Below are positions 19,300 through 31,124 of a stretch of DNA of 64,000 nt, piece by piece (within the stretch, counting starts at the first letter, position 1; the number at the start of each line of letters is the position of its first letter). The stretch is from Cinclus cinclus (lineage: Eukaryota > Chordata > Aves > Passeriformes > Cinclidae). Under the pieces are notes generated by a model. The model did not search any database and was not told the origin of the DNA. It was given only the letters and a program-made list of their open reading frames with translations. Location: contig NC_085071.1 in NCBI RefSeq assembly GCF_963662255.1, positions 7,099,833 to 7,163,832 on the forward strand, given 5' to 3'. Made by a program: the position numbers and the translations under genes.

Positions 19300-20735
19300 G
19301 GTGCCCGCAGGGCTGGGCACACCGTGTGCCACCCGCTGACGCTTCCCCCTCGAAGCCACAGCCCACGGGGACACCCACCCTGTGCCCCTCGCCCCATCAC
19401 GGGATGCCCGGGTGGCGTTTTGGGGTCGGACAACTCTCTCCTCCCCACCGTGTCCTTGAACCGGGGGCCGCCCAAACGAGGGGGAGCATCTCCCCACCGG
19501 TCTGCGGGCACTCGTGAAAGCTCCGGGCTCCCACTCTCCTGCAGGAGGTCGAGGCGCCCAGGGCCGCTGCCCCTGTGGCACAGGGGTGCAGGTGGAGCCC
19601 CTGAGCCCCTCGCAATCCCCCCGTGCCAGCATGGCCGCCTGTTTTCCCTCCCCAGCGCCGCGTGTGAATCCCTGCCGGTTGGCTCCCTCCCCCAGCACAC
19701 ACCCGCAGACACACACGCAGCCGCTCGGCGTGATCCAGGCTCTTCCCGGTGTCTGGATTAGCGTGACAACTTATCAACAAGGCAGGGAAAGAGAATTCAA
19801 ACCTGTCAGTCCATCCGCATCCCCCCCTTTCCCCGTCTCCCCGCCAGCCTTTGGGCGCAGCGCTGGCACCGCGGAGATGCGGGCACCTCGGTGTAAAGTT
19901 ACACCGAGGGCTGTTTGGAGCAGGAAAATATGTGCTAGAAAGACCGGTCTCGTCTCTGCTGAGGCTGCTGGTGTGCCCGGGGAGCTGTCGGAGGGGAGGC
20001 AGGCAGGAAGGAAACAAACGGGAGGTTTTCCAGAACAGCCGCCGAGAGCTGGTCCCCGCTGCACACGCGGCTCGCGGGGAGGTTCGGGGTGTCGGGGGGT
20101 GTCGAGATGAAAGCCCCAGCTCTGCGCCGCCGTCCCCCCGTGGGTCCGCGGCGCACGGAGCTGCCGATGCTTTGGCAAACACTGCGGGACGCCCGGGGAG
20201 TCCCCAGCGGGGTGTGTGTGTGGGGGGGGGGTCTCTGGGCACCCCACGGCCCCTGTTCTGCACGTTCTCCATTGCCCGCGTCCATCCCCGGGGTGCGAGC
20301 CCCGCTGCCGCAGGCGCTGGGCACACCCCGCCGCTCTTACCCCGCACCACCGGTGTCCGGCTCCTGGCCTCGGTCCCGGGGGGGGGGGGGCACGCGTCCC
20401 GTGACACGCGGGGGACACTCCCTGCGCCGGGACCCCGCCCTCGCCCCGTCCAAACCTCCCTCCGCAGCGAGGACCACCTGCACCCCCAAACACCCACCCT
20501 GCGCGGGGTCGGCAGCAGCAGCGTCCCCCCGGCCAGCACGGTGCGGAGCGCAGGTGGGAGCCCGGCAGGGGTGGTGGGGAGGGGGCTGCGGTGCGCAGCG
20601 AGCGGCGGGGGGGGCAGCGGGGCGCACCGGGATGTTCGCCGCGCCGCCGCGCTCACTTTCACCTCCCCGCTCAGCCCCAGGCAGCCGCCACATGTTTCCC
20701 ATTAGGCTCTCCGGACCTCGCCATTCCTGGCTTCC
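19300..20735 (-). promoter_or_regulatory. AHDC1: Internal CpG-rich region, possible alternative promoter
   Basis: Dense CpGs run through most of this interval, immediately upstream of the candidate 163-nt exon. A donor-like GCGGG followed by GTAAGA (complement of 20335-20340) lies inside it. This is the composition expected of an alternative AHDC1 promoter. Long open frames here are Arg/Pro/Gly-rich and are explained by GC content. No TATA or CCAAT pair is convincing. Confidence 0.3.
19887..19908. repeat. 22-nt palindrome CTCGGTGTAA-AG-TTACACCGAG
   Basis: Two perfect 10-nt inverted arms separated by AG. Each arm contains GGTGTAA, which fits the T-box half-site GGTGTNA, so a T-box dimer site is one reading. 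It lies in the CpG-rich region upstream of the candidate 163-nt exon. Confidence 0.8.
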
Positions 20736-20739
20736 TCGC

Positions 20740-21200
20740 CAGGGGTAGGGCCTTTTTCCTTATTTTTTTATTTTCCCCCTTTAAAAAAAAAAATTCTTTT
20801 AATTTTTTTTTTTTTCTCCTCCCTGGTTACAAAACACCAGCCGAGACCACACAAGCGAGGAGGGACGGAGGGAGAAGGAGAGATAGAGATGGGCGCCGCG
20901 GGCGGGGGAGAGCCGGCCAGACCGGGTGCTGCGGCGGGGCCGGGGGGGTGAGGATGAAGAGCGGGGGGATGAAGCGGGCGAGATTGCAGTCACCTCCGCT
21001 TCCCACCTCGTGACCCCGCAGCCCTGCAAAGATAACAGCCCCCGAAGACTGCTGACTCGCCTCGCAGAAATCCAATATCCTCGCCTGGTGAACTAATCGA
21101 CTACCTGGGCTCCCACCTCCCCTGCCCGGGCTTAATCCTGCTGCTGCAAAGCTTTAATTAGTTTAACGGTTTCAGGCTTGACGGAGGTTGGCGGCGAGAG
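20740..21200. promoter_or_regulatory. Unique block with homeodomain-type sites, candidate CNE
   Basis: After T-rich runs at 20759-20818, non-repetitive sequence with GATAACAG, AATCCAATATCC, TGAACTAATCGAC and GCTTTAATTAG (TAATTA at 21155-21160) continues up to the CR1 insertion at about 21200. It is unlike the GC-rich flanks. Candidate conserved enhancer; no coding evidence. Confidence 0.3.
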
Positions 21201-21325
21201 GAATCAGAATCGTGGAATGGTTTGGGTTGGAAAGGACCTTAAAGCTCATCTCCTTCCAGCCCCCTGCCATGGGCAGGGACACCTTCCACTAGACCAGGTT
21301 GCTCCAAGCCCCGTCGAACCCGGCA
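21200..21325 (-). mobile_element. CR1 LINE 3'-end fragment
   Basis: Plus-strand words AATCGTGGAATGGTTTGGG, TTGGAAAGGACCTTAAAG, CCATGGGCAGGGACACC, TTCCACTAGACCAGG and TTGCTCCAAGCCCCGTCGAA follow the order of an inverted avian CR1 tail. The element is on the minus strand with its 3' end at about 21200, 5'-truncated, and well preserved. It is the clearest sign that the genome is avian. Confidence 0.92.
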
Positions 21326-23338
21326 GGATGCCCTCCCATCTCCCCCTCCACCCAGACAGGGTGCCGTGGGGTGGCAGCATCAGTGCGCAGGGGGCTGCAG
21401 GCGCCCTCAAGCCCCCCTAAGCTCCCCGAGGCTGCTGGCACCCAGCCTCGACCCGCAGCGCTGGCACAGGGCGGGCACGGAGGGGCCGCCTTGGCACCGG
21501 CTTGGCGGCGGGGGGAAGGAGGGATGGCCCCGCAGGACACGGACGTGGTTTGGTGCCCGGCTCCGAGGCCACCCAGACGTCAGGGTGGGGCCGGAGATGC
21601 CACCGGGAGACAGGCAGGCGGCGGGGACACAGCCGCCGCACAGATGGGGACACGCTGGCCCGAGCCTCCCACCCCGCCGGGGCGCCGTGCCCAGCAGCCC
21701 GCGGCGGCAGCGGCGGGGACGGGGCGTCCTCCCCATCGCCCACCGCCTCGGGGGTCCGTGGGGCGCTGCGAAGGTTTGGGGTGGCCCTCATTACCCCCAC
21801 ATGGGCGTAGGGGCGTCTCCGGTTCCCGCCGTCACCCGTGGGCACGGCTGGCCTCCCACTGCGGGGGTGGCACCGGGGGTGTCCCACTCGTGCGGCGCAC
21901 GGGGACGCGGTGGCGGTGCCGCTCCCTTGCGCACTCGCACGCACCATGGTGGTTTTCCTCCCCTGTTCCCGCACATCTGGGGGCATCATGGGGGTACGAC
22001 TCCCCTGCACGCCCCCCACCCCCCGGGGGCATCTGGGAGCTTGTCCCTCCTGCGCCCCGTCCCTCGCACCCCCCTGGTCCCCTCCCAGGCGCCCCCAACC
22101 CCCGCCCCACGAGTTCCCCCCACCCCGTCCTGCGCCTGCTGACACCGATGGAAAATCCCCTCCAGTGACAGCTTCCTGGCAGGCGCTCACCGAGGGTTTC
22201 CGTGTTCCCCAGCCAGCCCCCACCGGCCACCTCCTCCCCGAGCCACGCGGGGGGTCCCTCCACCTTCACCCCCTCCAAATCCCCTCTAATCCAGCACCAC
22301 AGACCCAAAAGCACCCGGGTCCTGCTCCCTCCTGCTCCTGCCCGCACCTCATCCCCTGCCAGCACCCTGCCCTCCTCAGAAGTGGGGCACCCATCAGAGC
22401 CAAGGTGTTTATGGTCCTCTCTGGGTGCCGTGGTAGCTCCCAGAGCACCCACCCACCTCGGGGAGCCACCACCCTGTGACTGGGAGCAGGGCAAGCAGGG
22501 GGTTCAGAAGGGCGGTCACGGATGGGTGCTGGGGCACACAGCACCTGCAGGCAGCCCTGACTCTTCTTTCAGTTGTCACCCCATGGTCGGAGCCCCGCTG
22601 TCACATCCCCCCCCGCCGTCACCACGTCCTCCCGCTGCCCTGACTCCTCTGCCATGCTCTTAATTACGAGATGGAGCAGATGGCGCCTGGGTTTCATCTT
22701 AGGTAACGGGTCCAGACGAGCTGCTTGGCCGCCAGTTCCTTTTGTGGGGCTATGAGAGGTTTTTTTGGGGTCCCCCACCAGCAGGGAGCTGGTGAGGGGA
22801 CAAGTCCCTCCAATGTGCTGCGGGGAAGCTGCAGGGATGGCAGTGCTAGGAAGGGATTGGCTGGCATCTGGGGCAAACATACCTGGGTTCTGTTCTCACA
22901 TCATCCCAGCGTCACATCCCCAGGGCAGGCTCAGACACCCACCCTAGCACAAGGAGGGAGGGTCTAGAACCACTGGGTGCCAAAGGTCTTGACATCTCCT
23001 CACAACCCAGAGCTGCAGGAAGGTGCCTGAGGAGCTCATTTTCCTGCAATCTCCCTGGTCCTGGCAACAGGGACCCCCGGGACACCCCCATGCTGCTGGA
23101 GACAGTGCTGAGTCAGGGGACATGGCCCTTCTCCTGGGCCTGGCTCTGGATGTGCCACTGCCATGGGGGTCTCCTGTAGCACAGCCCCCACCTGGCTGGT
23201 GGCCTCCTCCAGGCATGGGGGTCCTGGAGCCAGTGGCATCCTTGGTAGGTTCAGTCCTCAGCACCAGAATGTGGCACAGGGCCCTCGAGGTGGCCAGGGG
23301 TGGGGATGCCTGGGCAGGCCCCTATTCCTACTGCTGCA
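21326..23338. other. AHDC1 intron 1, GC-rich, no gene seen
   Basis: Long overlapping open frames on both strands (up to 289 codons) are Pro/Arg/Gly-rich, have no domain and reflect stop-poor GC-rich sequence. One CTCF-like core, GGAGCAGATGGC (22673-22684), precedes GCC. Otherwise nothing recognisable. Confidence 0.5.
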
Positions 23339-23665
23339 GGAAACCATCTCTCCTGCAAGGACCATCTCCCTCAGGAGGAACCACCTCCCCTGCAAGGACC
23401 ATCTCTCCTGCAAGGACCATCTCCCTCAGGAGGAACCATCTCCCCTGCAAGGACCATCTCTCTTGCAATGGCCATTTCCCCATAAGAAGCCATCTCCCCT
23501 GCAAGGACCACGTGGCCCTCAAGCACCATCTTCCCCACAAGAACCATCTCTCCTGCCATGACAATCTCCCCTGCAAGGACCATCTCCCCCTTAATGACCA
23601 TTTCCCTTTTAATGACTGTTACTCCTCAAAGACCATCTCCCTGTAATGCCCATCTGCCCTGCTTG
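23339..23665. repeat. 19-bp CTCCTGCAAGGACCATCTC minisatellite with 57-bp block
   Basis: Degenerate units of about 18-20 bp. TGCAAGGACCATCTCCCTC followed by AGGAGGAACCAYCTCCCC recurs at 23354 and 23411, a 57-bp higher-order period. Units decay toward about 23665. The plus strand is pyrimidine-rich. Confidence 0.9.
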
Positions 23666-25254
23666 AAACCATGTCCCCACAACAACCAACCCCCCTCCAG
23701 TGACCATTTCACCCCAAAATCATCCCCCCAGTCACGATCCCCTTCCCTCGTGCAAGGATCCTCCCCTGCCACCCCACAAACGTGGGTACCCCTCTGCCCC
23801 CCGATGCCCGGGCGTGCTCAGGTGACGCCAGTGGCATCGCCCAGCACGGATGCAGCCCCCCAACCCCCTTGGTCGTGGAGGGGTCTGACCCCCCTCCCTG
23901 GCTTGGGGAAGCTCGAGAGGGCTGGAGAATGGCTCGACAGATGGACCGCAGCGATGGTGGCACCTCGGCCGGCTGGAGCCCAGCGCCGCAGTTCAGAGCT
24001 AGCAGGGAAACGGGCTAATTTTAGCTCTTCCCTCGGTGCCAGCTTTGTTCCCCCGCCCCGTCGAGCCGGCGCGGGAGGCAAGCAGCCTCCGGGCCCCCTC
24101 CTCTGCCCTGCGGGAGGATACGGGACACACCAGCACCCCTCCCTCGGGGTGCCACCTCGGGGTACCGGGCACTCCCCGGGCTGCCGGGTGTGTTTGCCGT
24201 CCCCAGGCGCGGCTGTTCCCGGCGGTGCCGGCGGGTGCTGCTCCCCGGAGCGGGGAGGGCACCCCAGGGCCCCCGCGGTGTGCTGGCAGCCCTGAGGCTC
24301 CGCAGATGGTCGCGGCCCCCCTCCCCGGGCTCCCTGTTATAGCCACAGCGTGAGTCACAGCCCCGGTGTGTCCCTGCCCAGCGCCGGCCACGCCGGGTCG
24401 TGTAACACCCGCGGCCGCGCTGGGGGCTCCGCCGGCTGCCCACGCCACCCCCGGCCCGGCACTGGCACCCTGGGCAGCTGCAGAGCCCCCCGACACCCTG
24501 CTGGAGACCCCCGGGAGGTCACGGCGGCCGTGCCCAGCTCGCCCCGCTCCCCGCCGGTGCGCTGCGGGTTAACGCCGAGCGGAGCCGGGATCCTGCGAGG
24601 CCAGTAACATTTGGAAGGCGCCAGATGGACGCGTGCCCGTGCCGAAGGCTCGCTCGGCACAGCCATGCTCCCCCGGCGCTGGGGCTGGGGGGCTGCCCCG
24701 GGCAGCAAAGGGGCGCCCGCCGGGATGGGAGGATGCTGACAAAGCGCCCACCGGGGCCTGCTGGTGCCCACCCGCGCCCCGTGCCGGGCACCAGCGCCGC
24801 CCGATCGCAGCCCCACCAGAAATGGGGTGACGGGGTCTGGGTGCTGACACCGCGCCGGGGCGACCAGGTGGGGACCGAGGAGGGGTCTGGGTGGGGGCAG
24901 AGCAGCCAGTTGCTTCCCTTGGCCAGTTTTAGAAACTGGCTAGACAAGAAAAGCAGAATGAGCCGGGCAGGATTAACGGCCGTGCTGGTGTCAGGGTGGT
25001 TTTTTTTTGTTGTTTTTTTTTTTTTGTGGGAGGCACACACGAGTAGAGCGGAAACTCCTGGCTGTGGATCCTGTTTCCTGGGAGATGTGGCCGGTTGGGG
25101 CTGAGCTGGGGTGTGGGAGCCACTGGGGACGATGCCAACGCCAGCATGATGGGGCAAGGGTGTGGGGAGGCGGGGGCAACCCCTGCCCCATCACTAGCTT
25201 GGCACCCCCCAAATATGCAGGCATGGAGACAGTGCACCCACTAACAGGCCTGAA
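23666..25254. other. AHDC1 intron 1, no gene seen
   Basis: GC-rich non-coding sequence with a T-rich run at about 24999-25026. The segment near 24540-24620 contains GGGTTAACGCC and AACATTTGGAAGGCGCC and looks unique, but has no stronger signal. No exon with paired splice sites was convincing. Confidence 0.45.
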
Positions 25255-25570
25255 TGTGCCCAAGATGGTTGTGCACATGCAGGTGTGTGCACAGGTACGT
25301 GCAGGGGGGAGGATTTGCACACACGTGTGCAGACGTGGGCCTCGTACAGGTGCACACACCTTCAGTGGTGTGGGTGCACACAGGCACAGGAACACGTGTG
25401 GGCACCAAGGTGCACACGGGTGGGTCACACATGTGACAAGCACGTACAGGTACACACAGACAAGTACAGGAACACGCACACGCACTGCTGAGCGTGCTGA
25501 TTGCTGCACACCTGTGTTACAGGTACACGGACAGGTGTGCCGGCACCTGGAGGTGCAGCACCCACCTCTG
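25255..25570. repeat. Degenerate (ACAGGTGCACAC)n, alternating Pu-Py
   Basis: Words such as GTGTGTGCACAGGTACGTGC, CACACGTGTGCAGACG and TGCACACAGGCACAGG recur without a strict period. Much is alternating purine-pyrimidine (CA/GT and GC), the composition associated with Z-DNA potential. Confidence 0.7.
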
Positions 25571-25680
25571 TGGATACACAGGGCTGATCACACCTGCCTG
25601 GAGGTACAACACCCCATAGCAGCATGCATGAGCTCCAGGGACCCCCAGGCACTCTAAACACCAGGACAGCGCTGTAGACC

Positions 25681-25788
25681 CCCATCCCATCCCATCCCAT
25701 CCCATCCCATCCCATCCCATCCCATCCCATCCCATCCCATCCCATCCCATCCCATCCCATCCCATCCCATCCCATCCCATCCCATCCC
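25681..25788. repeat. (CCCAT)n, 21.6 perfect copies
   Basis: An uninterrupted pentanucleotide tract of 108 bp (ATGGG on the other strand). Frames through it read Trp-Asp-Gly-Met-Gly repeats and are artefacts. Likely polymorphic. Confidence 0.98.
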
Positions 25789-26219
25789 CCGGTGGTGGCA
25801 CTGGAAGCTGCCCCCACTGAAGTTGACCCCAGAACACTTTTCACCCTCCCCTTTGAGAGGCCACGGCGGTCCACCAAAAGCTGGGGGTGTGAAGAAGGGG
25901 TCTGCCAGTGCCATGCAGCAGGGACATGGATAGGGATGGGGAAACTGAGGCAGGAGCAGGGTGGGCAGTGCCCAGGGTGCTGATGGAAACAGGGAGCCGC
26001 AGCCAACTATTCCAGAGGACCCAGGCGTCCTGCAGTGCCCCAGCCCCAGGCAGGGCTCCCACCCAGCTGCCCCCATCTCCGGTTACAGGGCGGCTCAGGC
26101 TCCCCAGGGATGGGGATTGGAGCACCCAGGTCTCTCTGCACCCGCCCCTGCCCCAGCCCCTCGGAGCACACGCACCTATAGACACACCGATGTTCTCTCT
26201 CCCCCCTCGCCGGGGAGCT

Positions 26220-26350
26220 TTCCATTAAAATTGGAAGAACACAACTTGCCGGCAGAGCCCCGGCGCGGATCGTACACAGCCTGTCACTCACACATCACTT
26301 TGTAGATGCCCATAAATTGCTTCATTACCTCTTCTAATTGAGGAGAACGC
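26220..26350. promoter_or_regulatory. AT-rich unique block, candidate CNE
   Basis: TCCATTAAAATTGG, CATCACTTTGTAGATG, CATAAATTGCTTCATTACC and TCTAATTGAGG lie within GC-rich flanks, with homeodomain-type TAAT/ATTA words clustered. Followed at 26451-26478 by an AAT microsatellite. Confidence 0.3.
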
Positions 26351-26446
26351 AGCTGCTGTGGGGCGGTGACGGAGCGCCTTCCCTTTGAAGGATGCCTCGC
26401 TCGCCAAAGACGGGTCCGGCAGAGCCGCAGAGCCCCACCAACATCC

Positions 26447-26478
26447 CAATAATAATAATAATAATAGTAATAATAACC
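26447..26478. repeat. (AAT)n microsatellite
   Basis: About ten AAT/TAA units with one AGT interruption. Confidence 0.9.
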
Positions 26479-26940
26479 ATAATGACAGTATCCAAACAAA
26501 ATGCCCCCGAAAAGGGCAGCTTGACTCACATGTGATGGAGTCTGCTTGAGGGAGGGGGCTGAGGGGCTTGGTGGCCCTATATCGGTGGGGAAACTGAGGC
26601 ACAGGGGAAGGATGCACCACGCTCAGGGAAAGGGCGGGCATGGAAACCCCTGCGTCACGTTGGGGAATGTGGTGGTGACAACATTTAGGGAAAACCCAAA
26701 CTCAGAGGACTGAGCATCTCCCTAACCACAGATTTGGGGGGCCGGGAGAATGCAGAGCACCACCCAAAACTCCCTGGAGAACTTCCCACCCTGCTCAAGG
26801 ACTTCATTCTCCCATCTTGGCCGGCATCATGCCAGGGGTCCTGCCACCCTCTGGTGCCCTGGTCCCCTGCGCCCCATCCCCGCCGGGGCCCCCCGTCTTT
26901 GTCTGGCGGCGGCAGGCGGCTGCGGCTGGGCTCGGTCCCC

Positions 26941-27100
26941 TTGCAGGATACTGCAGAAGGATTTACTGTATTGCAGCTTGTGCTGGCTGCAGCCCAGCGC
27001 ACAATAGATTAGCTGTAGCCCAGGGCAGCACGTTGCGGGGGAAGGAAGGTGGGATTCATCCGGCTGCAGATTGCAGGGCATTTGCTGCAGTATCCTGCAG
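26941..27100. repeat. Inverted repeat around ctgcagtatcctgcag
   Basis: TTGCAGGATACTGCAG (26941-26956) is the reverse complement, at 15 of 16 positions, of CTGCAGTATCCTGCAG (27085-27100), with about 128 bp between the arms. A further GATTGCAGGGCATTTGCTGCAG lies beside the second arm. It could be a stem or a pair of facing binding sites. Confidence 0.6.
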
Positions 27101-28107
27101 GATCTGGACACTCGCTCTGGACACGCCTTCACCCTGCTCCAGCCTGGCACAGGAATCTCGAGGGACTCGTGCAGCCCCCTCCTCACCACGTCCACCAAAT
27201 TTTATGGCAGGAACGTTTCTCGTGGCCACACGGGCTGGGGGACACCCTGCTTGTTCCCTATCCCCATCTGGGGGTCCGGAGGGACTGCAGTCCCTGATGG
27301 CACACAGGTGATGCGGGGGACACCGGGGCCCCCCTCGCTGGGTGCGACAGCACAAAGCTGGTGCAGGGAGGGAGCCAGGGACTGCAAGCAGCACTAATTG
27401 ATCGCGATTAATTCAGCTCCTACCTCCTCGGGTGGCAGGAGAGATGCTGAGACACAAGCACAGCCCACAGAGCTCCCCAAACAGGCTCTGCTCTCCCACC
27501 CCTTCCCCCCGTGGGGGACCCACGCTGCTGGTCCCTGCAGGTGTGGGGGTCTCTGGTGGGTGTCTAGCTCCCCAGGGTGCTGGGGATGGATCCTTGGTGT
27601 GGACCCACATTCCCGGGGTGCCGTTTGAGGGTGAGGGTCCTGCTTGCGCACCACTCTCTTCCCCCTGAGATGCAGGGGTGGCACACAGGGAGATGATACC
27701 CAGGCGATGGCAGGAGGGAACAGCTGGGCCAGGGGTCACTGATGGCCTCGTGGTGACACAGTGCCATCTTCAGCAGCGTCACCAGCCAGTGGGTACAAAC
27801 CACGGGACGCAGGAGTGCTGCCACCACCTCCTCCAATACGCAGATGCCACCCCACTGGGGATATCAGGCACCCTGTGGGCACCCCGCAGGCGCCGTGAGC
27901 AGGGGGGCTGGCGCTGAGGGCGGGGGGACCCTGGTGACCGTCTGGATTTGGAGGGGAGCTTGGAGCCTGCGGATTCCGGCTCCATAATCCTACGTGGGAT
28001 GCAGTTTCCACAGCAACAGCGGGTCAGAGGGCAGCGAGGGGAGCCGGCTGCTCCGCTTGGGATTGCAGTCCTGCCGCCGCTGCCGAACGCCGCCGGGCGA
28101 GGTGTCG
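27101..28107. other. AHDC1 intron 1, no gene seen
   Basis: GC-moderate non-coding sequence. The only notable word is the short AT block TAATTGATCGCGATTAATTC at about 27396-27415. Open frames are short and without paired splice sites. Confidence 0.45.
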
Positions 28108-28111
28108 GGAT

Positions 28112-28210
28112 GCGGGGTCGGGGTGCGGGGTCGGGGTGCGGGGTCGGGGTGCGGGGTCGGGGTGCGGGGTCGGGGTGCGGGGTCCGGGGTCGGGGTGGGG
28201 GGGTCGGGGT
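28112..28210. repeat. 13-bp GCGGGGTCGGGGT minisatellite, G4-prone
   Basis: Perfect copies at 28112, 28125, 28138, 28151 and 28164, then two diverged copies. Two runs of four G per unit give many overlapping G-quadruplex possibilities on the plus strand, the template strand for AHDC1 transcription. Confidence 0.93.
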
Positions 28211-30117
28211 GCGGTGCCGGCTGGACCACGGCGGGGCCGCCGGCGGTGGCGAAGGCAGGGGGAGGAGAGGGGGCCACAGGGCGCGGGGGCGGCCGGGCTG
28301 GTGCTGCCGGGGAGGCGGCAGAGGCTCAGTGTGGCGTTGTCAGCAAAGATGTCACTAATTGTCTGCAGGAGCAGCAAACTCTCGTTAACCCTTGGGCAGC
28401 CGGTGACGGGAGCGCTGGCGGGGCTGGGTGCACTCGGGGACCCCAGTGACTGTCCCACCTCTGCCACCGACCCGCTCGCACGGCTCCGGGAGAGTCACTG
28501 CACCCACCTGCCCCCAGCGTGGCTGCTGGGACACCAGCACGTCCCAGCTGGTGACCGCAGGCAGCCCACTTGTCCCACGGGCTCTGCTTTGTCCCCGCTG
28601 GCCGTGGGTGTGCCAGCACTTGGGCAAGAGGAACACAGAGGTAAATGCTGTGCCAGGGCCACTGAGCAGGGTCACCTCCATCCCTGGCCACCTCCATCCA
28701 TCTTTATTCCCCTCCACTGGCCCCACAGGTACACCCAGAAGGTGCAGTGGGGTACAGAGAGCTACCCAGCACCCACCCCATGGCCACCACCCAGCTCCTA
28801 GCACACTGCACACCTCACCACGGCTCCATCCTCGTGGGACAAGGACACATGACCCCAGGGTTATGCTTGGGCACAAGGCATGAGCACCCACCCTGCCCCG
28901 GAGGCTTTGGCCGGGCTGGCAGAGGGGCAGGCACCGGGGCAGAGGCAGAAATGGCTTTTCCACCTCTCAGCCAGCTCCAGGTAGACCTGGGAGAGCTGCC
29001 GGGAAGCGTTGACGTCGGCAGGAGCGGGGGGGGGCGGCGGGGGGAGGCCGGGGCCGGGGCCGGGGCCGCTGGAGCGGGGTCAGCAGAAAGCCTCTGGCTC
29101 CGCTGGCCCCTGCCAGCCGTTCCGTGGACCTTTTGTTCCCATTCTGCACCTTTCCCAGCACCTCCTGACTCCTGGGGCTCCCATCCAGAGGGCTGGGCCA
29201 GAGGCCCCCTCCCATACTGTGGGTTTTGGTGAGTAGGACGTGCCCAGTGTGGCTCAGGGCACAGGGACCCGCATGATGATGGGGACGTGGGCACATCCAG
29301 CCCCGAGGTGAGGTGACTGAAGGATGTGAACCCAAACCTAAAAACCTGACCCTCACATCCCTGACAGCCCTGGGAGGGGTTCAGGGGAGGGAGGAAGGTA
29401 GCACGGCTCAAAATCCCAGTGTCCTAGAGCATCCCCTGGATCCCCACTGCTGTCCCAAAGTACAGCCAGCCTGCTGAGTCCAGGGAAGGGCATGGATCCT
29501 GCACGGCAGTAGAGTATGGGTATAAAACCAGTGCCCCCACTGCAGGCAGCCATTGGGACTGGAATAATGCAGGGCACAGCCCTCTGCCCCATTCCCTGTA
29601 TTCCCAAACCCAGCAGAACACAGGAACACAGAACTGCTGGCTGAAGCTCATCCTGCATGGTGACACCACCGGGGACCCCAAGAGAGATCCCAGGAGAGAC
29701 CCCAGGAGGGACCCCAGCTCTCCCCGTCCACCCACAGCCGCTGCTGCTGCCTGGGAGGAGCTGGGCTGGGCAGGTCTGGACACGTCCAAGGACTCTCCCA
29801 GCCTCCAAGGACTTTTGGCTGGAATTTCCTGTGAGGGATGCAGGTTTGCAGATGTGACAACACTCCAGAATTTCTGCTCCATGAGCTCCTTGGACCCACA
29901 ATCATGTCAGCCTCGTGGGTGTCCATTGGTGGGAATCCTCTTGCCAAAGCTCCCAGGGTAGCTCCATCGGACTGGGACAGCAGCACCTGCCCAGTATGGT
30001 TTACTGCTCCTACGGGGCATCCTGGTCCCTGACATTCCTCCCATCCCTTCCAGCTGGGGTGCAAACACTCCCCTGGAGGCAAATTCATCCTACCGCAGGC
30101 TGCAAACTCATAGCTGG
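28211..30117. other. AHDC1 intron 1, no gene seen
   Basis: Non-coding sequence with a short GGGGCC-type run (29045-29070) and an imperfect GAGACCCCAGGAGGGACCCC repeat (29675-29720). Open frames up to 198 codons carry no domain. Confidence 0.45.
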
Positions 30118-30125
30118 GTGAGCCC

Positions 30126-30345
30126 CTCCCCTGAGTATGAACCCACCCTTAGATACAAACCCACCCTTAGATACAAACCCATCCCTGGGTACAAATCCAT
30201 CCCTGGATGCGAACCCCTCCCTGGGTGCAAATCAACCCACTACCAGGTGCAAACACACACCTGGGTGAAAATCCATCCCGGAGTGCTAATTTATCCCTAG
30301 ATATAATATCTAAATAAATCCCTGGTCCCAAATCCACCTTGGATG
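30126..30345. repeat. Degenerate ATACAAACCCATCCCTGGG repeat
   Basis: About eleven imperfect 16-19-bp units of the form (GG/AG)(A/G)T(A/G)CAAAYCCA(T/C)CCYT. Decays into AT-rich sequence by about 30320. Confidence 0.85.
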
Positions 30346-30529
30346 CAAATCCAGCCCCAGGGTGCTGCACCCCATTCCACTGCCTTCCCAGCAGCATCCC
30401 TGTCCTTCCCCAGCTGCCCCAGCCCAGCGCAGCTCCATGCCCCCACCAGTGCCACCAGTATCCTGCTGCCAGCCGCGCCCTCCGGATCCGGCAGACAGGT
30501 CTCTCCCCCTCAGGCTCCCCGCTCGGTGT

Positions 30530-30625
30530 CTGGCTGAGCTAAGCGTATTTAGCGCTTTTAATTGTTCTTAATAAATCAATCCCGCCAGCCCCTTAAATCA
30601 TTTTTGTGGCTTCCCTCGCAGCCGT
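30530..30625. promoter_or_regulatory. AT-rich unique block, candidate CNE
   Basis: Contains CTAAGCGTATTTAGCGC, TTTTAATTGTTCTTAATAA and CCTTAAATCATTTTTGTGG between GC-rich flanks. Homeodomain and SOX-like (ATTGTT) words lie side by side. Candidate regulatory element only. Confidence 0.3.
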
Positions 30626-31124
30626 CCCCGCGGCCGTGCCGGTGCGGAGCCTGCTGTCTGCAGCTCTGCCGGGGGAGATGGCCGGGATGGGGGTGGGCAT
30701 GCACCCTGCCCACCCCGCAGCCGCCCCGCTGCTCCCCAGCCCCGGGAGCTGCTCCTCCCCAGCCCCGTGCCTCAGTTTCCCTCCCAGCGTGGGGTGTTTT
30801 GGGGATGCACCAGCTGCTCATCCTCTCCCTGCTGTGCGGGTTCAGTCACCCCAATATCGGGCATTTTCCGGGCACAACGAGGGACCGCAAGTCCCTTCTC
30901 TCACTCGCACCTCCCCTCAGGGTCAGGCACGGTAGGAACAGAGATGGCGGCCGTGGATGTCACCCATGTGGCACTGCTGTCCCAGCCTGGTGTGTGGTGG
31001 TGCCTGGACAGATGGGTCTTGTCCCCCGAGCCACCATGGACCCCAGGGCCATCCCCAGCCCATGCCCAGCCCAGTCCTGTGCCCCTGAGGGCACAGGATG
31101 AGGCAAATCCAGCTTGTGACACCC

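Noticed and set aside
25517..26076. Trp-Asp-Gly-Met-Gly repeat proteins
   Set aside because: Translations of the (CCCAT)n microsatellite.
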